This document shows, in pieces, positions 51,969 to 60,366 of a DNA stretch of 64,000 nucleotides (position 1 is the first letter of the stretch; each line of letters opens with the position of its first letter). The translations under genes and the position numbers were made by a program. This DNA comes from Acidobacteriota bacterium (GTDB taxonomy: Bacteria; Acidobacteriota; Terriglobia; Bryobacterales; Bryobacteraceae). Below the pieces are notes generated by a model. It worked only from the letters and a program-made list of their open reading frames with translations, made no database searches and was not told the DNA's origin. The DNA lies in the NCBI GenBank assembly GCA_016870995.1, contig VFZU01000007.1, positions 48,921 to 112,920 on the forward strand, written 5' to 3'.

Positions 51969-53369
51969 ATGAACTCAACCCAGATTAGCCGAAGATCGAT
52001 TCTTGGAGCGCCGATGTTGGCGCTTGGGCAGGCGCAAAGAAGGAATCTGTTGTTCATCGCAACCGATGATCTGAACCACTGCTTCAGCACGTATGGGCAC
52101 CCAGTGGTGAAGACGCCGAACCTGGACCGGATCGCGAAGAATGGGGTGAGGTTTGATGCCGCTTACTGCCAGTTTCCGCTGTGTAGCCCGTCGCGGACAT
52201 CTTTGATGACGGGCCTGAGCCCGGACCGGACGGGTGTTTATGATTTGCAGAAGCACTTTCGGACGAGCGTACCGAATGTGGTGACGCTGGGGCAGTTGTT
52301 TCAAAAGAACGGATATTTGTCGGCGCGGGTGGGGAAGATTTATCACTATGGGAACCCAGGGCAGATTGGAACGAATGGTCTCGATGACGAGCCATCGTGG
52401 AATGTGCGGGTGAATCCGCGGGGGATCGATAAGGACGAGGAATCGAAGCTGACGAATCACACGCCTGGGCGAGGGTTGGGGAGTTCGTTGAGTTTTTATG
52501 CGTCGCCGGCGAGCGATGAGATGCATACGGATGGGAAGGTGGCGGCGGAATCGATTCGATTGATGGAGGAGAATCAGGGGCGGCCGTTCTTTCTGGCGTC
52601 TGGGCTTTATCGGCCGCATTGCCCTTATATAGCCCCATCGAAACACTTTGACCAAGTGCCGATGGAGAAGGTGAAGCTGGTGCCGTTTGCGGAGTGGGAG
52701 TTAACGATTGCGCCGAAGTTGGCTTACTGGACGAAGCCAGCGAATTTTGGATTGACTGAGAAGCAGAGGCTTGAGGCAATGCAGGCTTACTATGCGTCGA
52801 TCCTGTTTGCGGATGCACAAGTCGGGAAGTTGCTGGATGCACTGGAGAGATTGAAGCTGGCCGAGAGGACGACGGTGGTGTTCTGGAGCGATCACGGGTA
52901 TTCACTGGGCGAGCATGGGCAGTGGATGAAGCAGACGTTGTTTGAGACGTCGGCGCGCACGCCGTTGATGATCAGCGGGGCCGGAGTGAAGGCACGCGGT
53001 AAGGCATGCCGGAGGACGGTGGAGTTGCTCGATTTATATCCAACGGCGGCAGAGATGTGCGGGTTGAGTGGGACGCCGGAGAATCTGCATGGGAAGAGTT
53101 TGAAGCCGCTGCTCGACAATGCGGGAGCGGAATGGAAGAAGCCGGCCGTGACGCAGGTGGAGCGCTGGGAAGCTGGAAAGCCAGTGATGGGTTACTCGCT
53201 GCGGAACGAACGATACCGCTACACGATGTGGGGAAAGGGAGCCGACGGCGAAGAGCTGTATGACTATCGCAGCGATGCCAAGGAGATGAAGAACCTCGCG
53301 AGCGCGGGCGGAGCGTTGAAGCAAGGGATGCGTGCTGAGTTAGATCGAATTTTGGCGCAACGGACATAA
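51969..53369 (+). CDS. Secreted sulfatase, iduronate-2-sulfatase-like
   Basis: The protein has 466 residues. The N-terminus (STQISRRSILGAPMLALGQA) resembles a twin-arginine signal. NLLFIATDDLNHCFSTYGHP gives the metal-binding Asp pair, and FPLCSPSRTSLMTG carries the formylglycine Cys72 in CxPxR. VFWSDHGYSLGEHGQWMKQT has the Asp-His ligands, as in choline sulfatases and iduronate-2-sulfatases. It removes sulfate from glycans or small esters outside the cytoplasm. Activation needs a formylglycine-generating enzyme, not seen here. Confidence 0.93.
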   Translation: MNSTQISRRSILGAPMLALGQAQRRNLLFIATDDLNHCFSTYGHPVVKTPNLDRIAKNGVRFDAAYCQFPLCSPSRTSLMTGLSPDRTGVYDLQKHFRTSVPNVVTLGQLFQKNGYLSARVGKIYHYGNPGQIGTNGLDDEPSWNVRVNPRGIDKDEESKLTNHTPGRGLGSSLSFYASPASDEMHTDGKVAAESIRLMEENQGRPFFLASGLYRPHCPYIAPSKHFDQVPMEKVKLVPFAEWELTIAPKLAYWTKPANFGLTEKQRLEAMQAYYASILFADAQVGKLLDALERLKLAERTTVVFWSDHGYSLGEHGQWMKQTLFETSARTPLMISGAGVKARGKACRRTVELLDLYPTAAEMCGLSGTPENLHGKSLKPLLDNAGAEWKKPAVTQVERWEAGKPVMGYSLRNERYRYTMWGKGADGEELYDYRSDAKEMKNLASAGGALKQGMRAELDRILAQRT

Positions 53370-53540
53370 TTAGAAACTTAATAAAAGAATTATCTTAAAA
53401 ATCTGTTTAATTTCTTTCAACTTTGAACTAATCTTTGTTCAGGGGGCAATTCATTCTGCCCTAAAATAGAGCGTGTCGCTTGTACCGCTTGAAACTTAAG
53501 CCGGCTTGGGCTTGAGATACCCCGCCAGGAGAAATTAGTT

Positions 53541-53879
53541 ATGGCCATCAATCGCCATCTGACGGTATCCGTACCGCAAGGAAGCAACTTGAGCGATGGA
53601 TTTTCGCTCGATACCGGAAATATTGTTGGGCTGTTGATGCCCAATCAATTCTCTGGAAATACAATTTAAATTGAAATACTGAGACCAACAGATGGGGAAT
53701 TTTTGCCTCATTATGACTCTTTGGATCACGAAATCCAGATTGCAGTGGCGCCATCGCGATCCGTTGCGCTGGACGACGAAGTGAAAGGGCTGCCAACGCG
53801 CGGCTTCATGAGGCTGAGGACAGCTGTGGCGCAGGCGCAGACCGCGGAAGTGATTTGCGTGATTACGGAGGTGGACTAA
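53541..53879 (+). pseudogene. Small phage-like structural protein with an in-frame TAA
   Basis: An AGGAG box precedes ATG 53541. The frame reads MAINRHLTVSVPQGSNLSDG and IVGLLMPNQFSGNTI, meets TAA at codon 43 (53667-53669), and continues in frame with IEILRPTDGEFLPHYDSLDH and SVALDDEVKGLPTRGFMRLR to its end at 53879. The pattern (GIQMP-like core, then a second beta half with RSxALD) is that of a small phage virion-associated protein family. CAA or GAA to TAA would explain the stop. The repeat protein starts 2 bp later, so both form one unit. Confidence 0.7.
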
Positions 53880-53881
53880 TC

Positions 53882-55549
53882 ATGTCGATCACGAGACCAG
53901 TGAAGATCATTACGGACGGGCCTAAACCCGCGGCAAGCAGTCTTTCTGTGACGTTTGCGAGCGATGCAAGCGGGATGCCAGTGTCGATGTCAGGAAGTGG
54001 AATCAAGCCGATGTCTCAGAGCGTGTCTGTGACGATCGCGTCGGATCAGCCGGCGATTCTAGTGAGTTTCGGTGGGTTGGGGCAGCAGACGATGTCAGCG
54101 AGCCAGCCGGTGGTGATTGCGTCGGATCAGGCGGCAGTGCCCGTGAGCATGAGTGGGACTGGGCCGCAGACGATGGCGGCAAGTACGTCGGTGACGCTGG
54201 CGACGAATCAGACGGCGTTGCCGGTGAGTTTGGGCGGTTTGGGACAGAGGTTGATGGTGGCAAGTCAGCCGGTGGTGATTGCGTCGGATCAGGCGGCGGT
54301 GCCCGTGAGTTTGAGTGGCACCGGGCCGCAGACGATGTCGGCGAGTACTTCGGTGACGCTGGCGTCGGATCAGACGGCGGTGCCCGTGAGTTTGAGTGGC
54401 ACCGGGCCACAAACTATGGCATCGAGTAGTTCGGTGACGTTTGCTTCGAATCAGACAGCGCTGCCGGTGAGTCTGGGCGGGTTGGGGCAGAAGTTGATGG
54501 CAGCGAGCCAGCCGGTTGTCATTGCGTCGGATCAGGTGGCGGTGCCCGTGAGTTTGAGTGGCACCGGGCCGCAGACGATGGCGGCAAGTATGTCGGTGAC
54601 TTTGGCGTCGAATCAGACGGCGGTGGGCATTGGCGAAGTCGCATCGGGCATTGTGAATGGCAGCGTGACGGCGAATGGACAGCGAGTGTCGGCGGCGATG
54701 GCGAAGTTTAATGGTGCGTCTGTTTTCATCAAGGGCACCTATGCGGGCGTGAACCTGACGTTTGAGGCGAGCTACGACGACGCTGTGACCTATATCGCAG
54801 TGCAGGCTGTGGCCACCAACGGCAATACGGTACTGACAACGACGGGTTCACTGACGAATGCAAGCGCCGCGTATGAGATCTATTGCCCAGGGGCGACGCA
54901 TGTGAGTGTGCGTTCGACTTCCTGGACGTCGGGGACGATGAGTGTCCGGATTGCTCCCTATGCGATCGCGATGGATCCGAACCCAGTGGTGACGGGCGTG
55001 TTGAACGCCAACCAGAGCGTGAATAGCGCACAATGGGCCGGATCGAATGCGGTGAGCGGCGGGGCGAATGGGTCGGTGGGAGTTGGCGGGCTGGCGGCGG
55101 ATTCGGCCGCGGTGAGTGGGAATCCGGTGCAAACTGGAGGCCGGGTTCGGACGGCGGTGGATACGTCGCTGGCCGCCAATGATGCGATGGCGCTGACTGG
55201 CACCAGCGGGATGCAGTTGTTGATGAAGCCTTATGGATTGCCGGAAACCGATTGGCAGTTTGCGGGGCTGATCACGACGGCGGCGGCGACAGCGGCGCGA
55301 GCGGCTGGAGTGCGCAACTACGTCACGGCGGTGCAGTATCAGAACACGTCGGCGACGGCGAGCGAAATCCAAATCCAGGACGGGGCGACCGTGATCTGGA
55401 GAGGGCAAGCCGCGGCTTCGATGGCGCAGCCGGCGGTGGTGTTGTTGCCGACACCGTTGCGCGGCACGGCGGCAACGGCGCTGAATGTGCAGCTGATCAC
55501 GACGGGGACGAACACGTTCGTGAATCTGCAAGGGTATCAGGCCGTATAG
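53882..55549 (+). CDS. Phage-like repeat protein, nine 27-residue repeats
   Basis: The protein has 555 residues. Residues 18-252 consist of nine repeats of 27 residues with the core SVTLASDQTAVPVSLSGTGP, alternating with an SLGGLGQ form. Residues 255-360 are a beta domain (SVFIKGTYAGVNLTFEASYD) typical of tail-associated phage proteins, and the C-terminal 110 residues have YVTAVQYQNTSATASEIQIQ and LPTPLRGTAATALNV. No signal peptide is visible. Such ASDQ-repeat proteins are found in phages and prophage remnants; their role is unknown but structural or adhesive binding is likely. No other phage gene was found here. Confidence 0.8.
   Translation: MSITRPVKIITDGPKPAASSLSVTFASDASGMPVSMSGSGIKPMSQSVSVTIASDQPAILVSFGGLGQQTMSASQPVVIASDQAAVPVSMSGTGPQTMAASTSVTLATNQTALPVSLGGLGQRLMVASQPVVIASDQAAVPVSLSGTGPQTMSASTSVTLASDQTAVPVSLSGTGPQTMASSSSVTFASNQTALPVSLGGLGQKLMAASQPVVIASDQVAVPVSLSGTGPQTMAASMSVTLASNQTAVGIGEVASGIVNGSVTANGQRVSAAMAKFNGASVFIKGTYAGVNLTFEASYDDAVTYIAVQAVATNGNTVLTTTGSLTNASAAYEIYCPGATHVSVRSTSWTSGTMSVRIAPYAIAMDPNPVVTGVLNANQSVNSAQWAGSNAVSGGANGSVGVGGLAADSAAVSGNPVQTGGRVRTAVDTSLAANDAMALTGTSGMQLLMKPYGLPETDWQFAGLITTAAATAARAAGVRNYVTAVQYQNTSATASEIQIQDGATVIWRGQAAASMAQPAVVLLPTPLRGTAATALNVQLITTGTNTFVNLQGYQAV
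53933..54637 (+). repeat. Tandem 81-bp coding repeat, nine units
   Basis: Each unit is 81 bp (27 codons) and keeps the frame; several neighbouring units are nearly identical in DNA. Units start at residues 18, 45, 72, 99, 126, 153, 180, 207 and 234 of the protein. The ninth diverges after its first half. Confidence 0.88.
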
Positions 55550-55590
55550 ACCTTCCTGCGGGGGAAGAGGCGGGCGCAACTGGTCGTTGG

Positions 55591-55619
55591 TTGGCCGGGG
55601 TGCCCGTCTTCAATATAGA
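55591..55619 (+). promoter_or_regulatory. Possible promoter of the exported isomerase gene
   Basis: TTGGCC (55591-55596) and TATAGA (55614-55619) are separated by 17 bp. Transcription would start only a few bases before ATG 55629, giving a nearly leaderless mRNA. The -35 match is weak. Confidence 0.3.
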
Positions 55620-55628
55620 ATTAGCAGC

Positions 55629-56453
55629 ATGACGAATCGTAGAGGTTTTCTGATGAGTTCGGCCGCGGTGGCGGCGATGCCGGTTGGCGCGGCGGCGCAG
55701 AGCGCGGCGGGTGGACATGAGATCAAGCTGGGCGTGGCGAGTTATTCGCTGCGGCAGTTCAGCCGGAACCTGACGATCAAGTCGATCAAGTCGATGGGTG
55801 TGGGTTATGTGAACATCAAGGAATTTCACCTGCCGTACATTGCGAAGCCCGAGGATATCGATAAGGGGCGCAGGGAGTTTGAGAACGCGGGATTGAAGAT
55901 TCTTGGGGGTGGGACGGTGACCTTCAACAAGGAAGACGATGCGGATATCCGGGCGTACTTTGAGTATGCGAAGCGGGCGGGGATGCCGCTGATGGTGGCC
56001 GCGCCTTCTACACGCGTGTTGCCGATGCTCGAGAAGTTTGTGAAGGAGTATGACATCAAGATCGCGGTGCATAATCATGGGCCGGAGGATAAGTACTTTC
56101 CGAGTTCGCGGGATGCGCTGGCGATGATGAAGGACATGGACCCGCGGATGGGTGTGTGTTGCGATATCGGGCATGAGTCGCGCGCCGGGAAAGATATTCT
56201 CGAGACGCTTGAGATTGCCGGGCCGCGGTTGCTGGATATGCATATCAAGGACCTGAAGGTGGCGACGGGCAAGGATAGCCAGTGCGATGTGGGCGAGGGG
56301 ATTCTGCCGATCGTGGGGATCTTTACGTATCTGAAAAAGACGAAGTACACGGGTGGCGTGATGCTTGAGTACGAGATCAACGGGGATAACCCGGTGGTGG
56401 GGATGCAGAAGAGCTTTGCGTATATGCGTGGGGTGCTGGCGGGGCTGGCTTAG
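55629..56453 (+). CDS. TAT-exported sugar phosphate isomerase/epimerase family protein
   Basis: The protein has 274 residues. MTNRRGFLMSSAAVAAMPVG is a twin-arginine signal. The TIM barrel shows IKLGVASYSLRQFSRN, IKEFHLPYIAKPEDIDK, IAVHNHGPEDKYFPS with a metal His, GVCCDIGHESRAGKD and LLDMHIKDLKVAT. It is a second family member besides 38985-39902, with lower length. The substrate is unknown. A strong inverted repeat follows the gene at 56487-56531. Confidence 0.9.
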   Translation: MTNRRGFLMSSAAVAAMPVGAAAQSAAGGHEIKLGVASYSLRQFSRNLTIKSIKSMGVGYVNIKEFHLPYIAKPEDIDKGRREFENAGLKILGGGTVTFNKEDDADIRAYFEYAKRAGMPLMVAAPSTRVLPMLEKFVKEYDIKIAVHNHGPEDKYFPSSRDALAMMKDMDPRMGVCCDIGHESRAGKDILETLEIAGPRLLDMHIKDLKVATGKDSQCDVGEGILPIVGIFTYLKKTKYTGGVMLEYEINGDNPVVGMQKSFAYMRGVLAGLA

Positions 56454-56486
56454 GGGCCTGACGCAGGCAAACCAATCTCGAAGTTG

Positions 56487-56531
56487 CGGCTGGAGCTGCG
56501 GTGTGTGTTTTGAACACTATAGCTCCAGCCG
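56487..56531 (+). terminator. Terminator-like hairpin after the isomerase gene
   Basis: A perfect 11-bp inverted repeat (CGGCTGGAGCT 56487-56497, AGCTCCAGCCG 56521-56531) closes a 23-base loop that can pair further, and TTTCCCTTT follows. It lies 34 bp after the isomerase stop. Confidence 0.6.
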
Positions 56532-56624
56532 TTTCCCTTTGAGCTGACATTGAGGCGCAGACAGCGGAGGGCAGATCGCTGAGCAAAGCAGACCAGATCC
56601 AGTCTGATTTGACAAGATAGAGTT

Positions 56625-56888
56625 GTGATTTTGAAAAACGTATCAGAAGCCAAGGCGGAGCTGTCGGCCTTGATTGAGGCTGTTCAAAATGGCGAAGAAG
56701 TGATCCTAGCCAAGGCGGGAAAACCGGTGGCGAAGATTACGAGGTACGAGGGATTGGCCAAGCCGAGGCAACTGGGGGCGCTGGCGGGGAAGATCGAGAT
56801 TCAGGGAAAGCTGAAGGATCCATTGCCGGATGATTTCACCGAGGATTTTGGACTGAAGGCTAGATGGACCCTGAGCATACGGTATTGA
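56625..56888 (+). CDS. Phd/YefM-type antitoxin with altered C-terminus
   Basis: The protein has 87 residues. It starts from GTG and reads ILKNVSEAKAELSALIEAVQ, NGEEVILAKAGKPVAKITRY, the full DNA-binding Phd/YefM domain, then LPDDFTEDFGLKAR. Beyond residue 80 the frame reads WTLSIRY, which looks like sequence fused from the toxin gene by a deletion. Antitoxins of this family repress their own operon and block a PIN or RelE toxin. Only a piece of a PIN toxin follows. Confidence 0.85.
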   Translation: MILKNVSEAKAELSALIEAVQNGEEVILAKAGKPVAKITRYEGLAKPRQLGALAGKIEIQGKLKDPLPDDFTEDFGLKARWTLSIRY

Positions 56889-56970
56889 TGAGCGCGGTTT
56901 CGCTTTGGGAGATCGGGATGCAGGAATCGATAGGGGAGGTGAAATTGCCAGGGAGTTTTGGGGCTGAAAC
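56864..56970 (+). pseudogene. Truncated PIN-domain toxin remnant
   Basis: In another frame, overlapping the antitoxin end, the DNA encodes DPEHTVLMSAVSLWEIGMQE and KLPGSFGAE. This is the middle of a VapC-type PIN domain (compare CLWEIALKIQIGK in 8073-8456). The N-terminal 30 or so residues with the first catalytic Asp and the C-terminal third are missing, so no active toxin can be made. Confidence 0.75.
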
Positions 56971-56973
56971 TGC

Positions 56974-57933
56974 TTACGGCAGATGGGAAGCTGGAAGACT
57001 ATGGCGATTGGGTTCTGAAGGTTTGATGGAGAACCAATCGACGACTTTGGAGAGGATGTCGCGCCAGCCGTCGATGGAGGAGTTGTTGGGATGCTGGAAG
57101 CCGTGGTTGGCGCCTTCGATGAGGTGTGAGTCGATGTTGCGGCCTTGGGAGAGTAGCTTGGCTTCGATGTAGTCGAGGTCTTGTTGGGGTTTGGTGCCGT
57201 CGAGACTTCCTTTGGCGATGAAGACTTTGGCTGTCGTCTGGGAGAGTAACTGACCTTCGGATGGCGTCATGAAGGTGGCCCAATAGGGATAGGCGTGGCC
57301 GAGCCACATGCGATTGTGGTCGGTGGGGTGGCGCTGGATTTCTTGCCAGCGTGACTTGAGGGACTGCATTTCGGGATTGCCGATGCGGGCTTCGTGAAAG
57401 AAGTCGTCGAGCTGGTTGGGGCCACCCATGGCGAGGCAGGCGACGTTAGTAACGAAAGAGTGCCGGGCGGCGAGGGCGGCGGCCATGAGGGCGCCTTCGC
57501 TGTGGCCGACGACGAGAGTGCGGCGAGAGTCGAAGCCGGGGAGTTTACGGGCGGATTTGAGGCTGGCCGAGAGGGCTTCGAGCCAACGGGGGAAGGTGTG
57601 TTGTTGGCGAAATTCGTCGGTGGAGCCTTTAGCTGTGCCTGTGGCGGTGGGGTGAGAGGCGAAGGGGACTCCGGGCTTTTCGACAACCAGAAGGCGAGCA
57701 CGGCCTTTGATCAGATCGCGGAAATCGCGATGGGCGGTGAGGGTGATGCCGTTCTGGATTTTGAAGTTGGAATGAGCGCCGGAGCCGAGGATGAACAGCG
57801 CCAGAGGTAGGGGTGGTTGGCCAGAGACTTGTGGTTCGACGTAATAGTGGATGTTGCGGCCCAGCAAGTCTTTGGCCGTGTGGGGTTCGAGGGAAGGTTG
57901 TTGGGCGAAGAAGAGCGCCGCTAAGAGGATCAA
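56974..57933 (-). CDS. Secreted alpha/beta hydrolase
   Basis: The protein has 319 residues. A signal peptide (MILLAALFFAQ) is followed by an alpha/beta fold: LALFILGSGAHSNFKI, LLVVEKPGVPF, TLVVGHSEGALMAAALAARH with the nucleophile Ser in GHSEG, KVFIAKGSLDGT near the acid position and IEGANHGFQHP with the catalytic His. It probably cleaves esters or peptides outside the cytoplasm. It is the last gene of the minus-strand run from mutM and starts 13 bp after the PGBD-like gene. Confidence 0.88.
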   Translation of the reverse strand: MILLAALFFAQQPSLEPHTAKDLLGRNIHYYVEPQVSGQPPLPLALFILGSGAHSNFKIQNGITLTAHRDFRDLIKGRARLLVVEKPGVPFASHPTATGTAKGSTDEFRQQHTFPRWLEALSASLKSARKLPGFDSRRTLVVGHSEGALMAAALAARHSFVTNVACLAMGGPNQLDDFFHEARIGNPEMQSLKSRWQEIQRHPTDHNRMWLGHAYPYWATFMTPSEGQLLSQTTAKVFIAKGSLDGTKPQQDLDYIEAKLLSQGRNIDSHLIEGANHGFQHPNNSSIDGWRDILSKVVDWFSIKPSEPNRHSLPASHLP

Positions 57934-57946
57934 GGAGCGGTGCGAG

Positions 57947-58411
57947 TTAAATCAGGTTGTGATCGAGGGCGGTTCGGAGGGGGCCAGGAACTTTGGCATC
58001 CTTGGATAGATTGTCCCAGCGGATTGGAAAGAAGGACCGGAAGCCGTTGTTCATTTTGACGATGCTGTAGACGGACTTGGAGTTGGCACCTTTGATGAAG
58101 GCACCTTTCGCCGGGGAGACAATGCCGTCGAGGGCAGCTGAGGTGCCACCGAAGCTGCTGATGCTTTGAAACCACTTGATCCAGTTGTAAAGGTTCTGGT
58201 CTGCCTTGCCGTTGAGGGTGAGTGGCTTGAGAATTTTGATATCGATCAGGGCACTCACACCCATGCTATTTGGCTTGTCGGATAAGATCCCTCAGAAGTC
58301 GCCGATCTCGCTTAAAAAGAACTGTACGAGAAGGACGTCGTCGGAGATGTTGGGCTTGCCTATGCCGACTTCTTTGGAGACGTTGTAAAACTTGACGTGG
58401 GTTTGGGCCAT
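57947..58411 (-). pseudogene. Peptidoglycan-binding-like small protein with an in-frame TGA
   Basis: From ATG 58411 the frame reads MAQTHVKFYNVSKEVGIGKP and NISDDVLLVQFFLSEIGDF, then TGA (58292-58294), then GILSDKPNSMGVSALIDIKI, LKPLTLNGKADQNLYNWIKW and on to 57947. VGxGxPN..DV.LVQ and the later LxxNGxxxxxxxNxxxxFQ pattern resemble peptidoglycan-binding folds with the usual DV..VQ and D-G-x-x-G-x-x-T. The two halves form one 154-codon reading. The gene lies 17 bp after the DedA-rhodanese gene. The function is unknown. Confidence 0.65.
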
Positions 58412-58428
58412 TGTTGAATCTTTAAATG

Positions 58429-59385
58429 CTACACGAATTTGGGAAGGTGGATGATGTCTTCGGCGGGAACTTGTTCGAGGGGGTGGCCGGCTTTCTTCCA
58501 GGCCGAGAGGCCGCCGGTGAGGACTTTGGCTTCGATGCCAGCGTCGAGGAAGAGTTCGGCGACACGCTCGCTGGTGGCTTCGTTGAGGCAACTGCAGTAG
58601 AGGTAGACTTCGCGGTCTTTGGGAAGAGTGGGGAGGAGTTCGGGAAGTCGATTGGGTTCGATGCGGATCGAGCCGAGGATGCGCTCGGAGGTGTGATCGT
58701 AATAGCCGTGGCTGCGGACGTCGGCGATGAGGACGTCTTTGTCGAGACGAGTGGCAAGTTCGTCGGGGGTGACGCGTTGGACGCCGTTGTTGCGACGACG
58801 GCGAGCACGGTAGATGCGGTAGGCAAAGTAAGCGGCGAAGGCGGTGGCCATGATGGCCGTGGCGGCGCGGCCGAAGGTGGAGACCCAGTCGATGAGTTCG
58901 GCGATTGCGTTGTTGAAGACGAAGCCGAGAGTGATGTAGGTGCCAATGTAAAGGAGGGCGCCGGCGAAGTCGTAGCGGAGAAAGACGCTCGGGTGCATGT
59001 TCATGCTGCCGGCCATAGGCGGGGCCATGGTGTTGATGGCGGGGATGAACTTGGCGAAGAGAAGGGCCGCGCGGCCGCGGCGGTGGAAGTAGCTGGCGCT
59101 TGAGTAGATGCAGGCCTCGGGGTTGACCGAGAGTCGACAGAGGACGCCGAGAAGCCACCAACCGGTGCGGCGGCCGAGGAGGAACAGAGTGATGTCGGCG
59201 GTCATCATCATGGTGAGAGCGACGAAGAGAGAGGTTACCGGGGACAGGATGCCCTTCGCCGAGGCTGCACCGACGGCCAGCAGAGCTGGCGCGGCGGGGA
59301 CGGGCAGACCGATGGCTTCGGCGAACACGATGACGGCGAGAATTGGGTAGCCGTACTTTTCGAGTAGCGGCAGCAGAGCTTCCAT
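58429..59385 (-). CDS. DedA-family membrane protein fused to a rhodanese domain
   Basis: The protein has 318 residues. Residues 1-200 are a DedA/SNARE-associated domain (ILAVIVFAEAIGLPVPAAPA, then GRAALLFAKFIPAINTMAPP with the conserved F-x-R/K-x-x-P). Residues 205-310 form a rhodanese domain with VYLYCSCLNEATSERVAELF, whose Cys is the active-site residue. DedA proteins act in lipid carrier recycling and membrane homeostasis; the rhodanese moiety may handle a sulfane sulfur. The start overlaps the aldo-keto reductase stop in TGATG (TTG 59388 is an alternative). Such fusions are known in other phyla. Confidence 0.9.
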   Translation of the reverse strand: MEALLPLLEKYGYPILAVIVFAEAIGLPVPAAPALLAVGAASAKGILSPVTSLFVALTMMMTADITLFLLGRRTGWWLLGVLCRLSVNPEACIYSSASYFHRRGRAALLFAKFIPAINTMAPPMAGSMNMHPSVFLRYDFAGALLYIGTYITLGFVFNNAIAELIDWVSTFGRAATAIMATAFAAYFAYRIYRARRRRNNGVQRVTPDELATRLDKDVLIADVRSHGYYDHTSERILGSIRIEPNRLPELLPTLPKDREVYLYCSCLNEATSERVAELFLDAGIEAKVLTGGLSAWKKAGHPLEQVPAEDIIHLPKFV

Positions 59386-60365
59386 CAACTGTGTCCGAGG
59401 ATGGGATGGGGTTCGTAAAGCTCTTCGAGTTTGGCGATTTCGGTGGTGTCGAGTTTGAGATCGAGAGCCGCGACGGCGTCTTCGAGATGCTGGACTTTAC
59501 TGGCGCCGATGATGGGGGCAGTGACGGCACGTTTTGAGAGGAGCCAAGCGAGAGCGGTTGTGGCGCGGGAAGCGCCGCGTTGTTGGGCGACTTCGGCGAC
59601 GCGATCGGCGATGAGGAAGTCGCTGTCGCGAGAGTAGAGTTTTTGGGCGATGTCGTCGGTTTGAGCGCGAAGGCTGTCTTTACTGTCGCGCTTGAGGCTG
59701 CCAGTGAGGAGGCCGCGACCGAGGGGGCTCCAGGGGATCATGCCGATGCCGGTGTCGAGGCAATAGGGAATCATCTCGCGCTCTTCTTCGCGGTAGGCGA
59801 GATTGTAGTGATTCTGCATGGTGACGAACTTCGCGCCGTGGTTCTTTTCGGCGGCGTGCTGGAGCTTGGCGAGCTGCCAGGCGTACATCGAACTAGCGCC
59901 GAGATAGAGGGCCTTGCCTTGCTTGACGACGCTGTTGAGGCCGTCCATGACTTCTTCGGCGGGAGTGTCGTAGTCGTAACGGTGGATCTGGTAGAGATCG
60001 ATGTAATCGGTCTGGAGGCGGCGGAGACTATCGTTGATGGCGTGGTGGAGGTGCTTGCGGCCAAGGCCTTTGTGGTTGGGGTCGTCGCCCATCGGGTTGA
60101 ACAGTTTGGTGGCGATGACGACGCGATCGCGGGGAATCCCGAGGGACTTGATGGCGCGGCCGAGGATCTCTTCGCTGACGCCGAGTGAATACATGTCGGC
60201 GGTATCGAAGAAGTTGATGCCGAGGTCCCAGGCTTTTTTGATGAGGGGGATGCTGTCGGCTTCTTCGAGGACCCACTGACGCCACTGCTTGGAGCCGTAG
60301 GTCATAGTGCCGAGGCAAAGGCGAGAGACGGTGAGGCCGGTTGAGCCGAGCCGAGTGTATTGCAT
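59385..60365 (-). CDS. Aldo/keto reductase
   Basis: The protein has 326 residues. It has the AKR pattern: YTRLGSTGLTVSRLCLGTMT, FFDTADMYSLGVSEEILGRA with the catalytic Asp and Tyr, and VVIATKLFNP with the Lys; YIDLYQIHRYD holds the His. The C-terminal cofactor loop has APIIGASKVQHLEDAVAALD. It reduces carbonyls with NADPH; the substrate is unknown. ATG 60365 starts one base after the tsaC-like stop, and its own stop overlaps the DedA gene. Confidence 0.93.
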   Translation of the reverse strand: MQYTRLGSTGLTVSRLCLGTMTYGSKQWRQWVLEEADSIPLIKKAWDLGINFFDTADMYSLGVSEEILGRAIKSLGIPRDRVVIATKLFNPMGDDPNHKGLGRKHLHHAINDSLRRLQTDYIDLYQIHRYDYDTPAEEVMDGLNSVVKQGKALYLGASSMYAWQLAKLQHAAEKNHGAKFVTMQNHYNLAYREEEREMIPYCLDTGIGMIPWSPLGRGLLTGSLKRDSKDSLRAQTDDIAQKLYSRDSDFLIADRVAEVAQQRGASRATTALAWLLSKRAVTAPIIGASKVQHLEDAVAALDLKLDTTEIAKLEELYEPHPILGHS

Positions 60366-60366
60366 T

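Noticed and set aside
53933..54637. Regular repeats considered as a CRISPR array
   Set aside because: The repeat has no unique spacers, keeps a reading frame of 27 codons and encodes a repeated protein motif.
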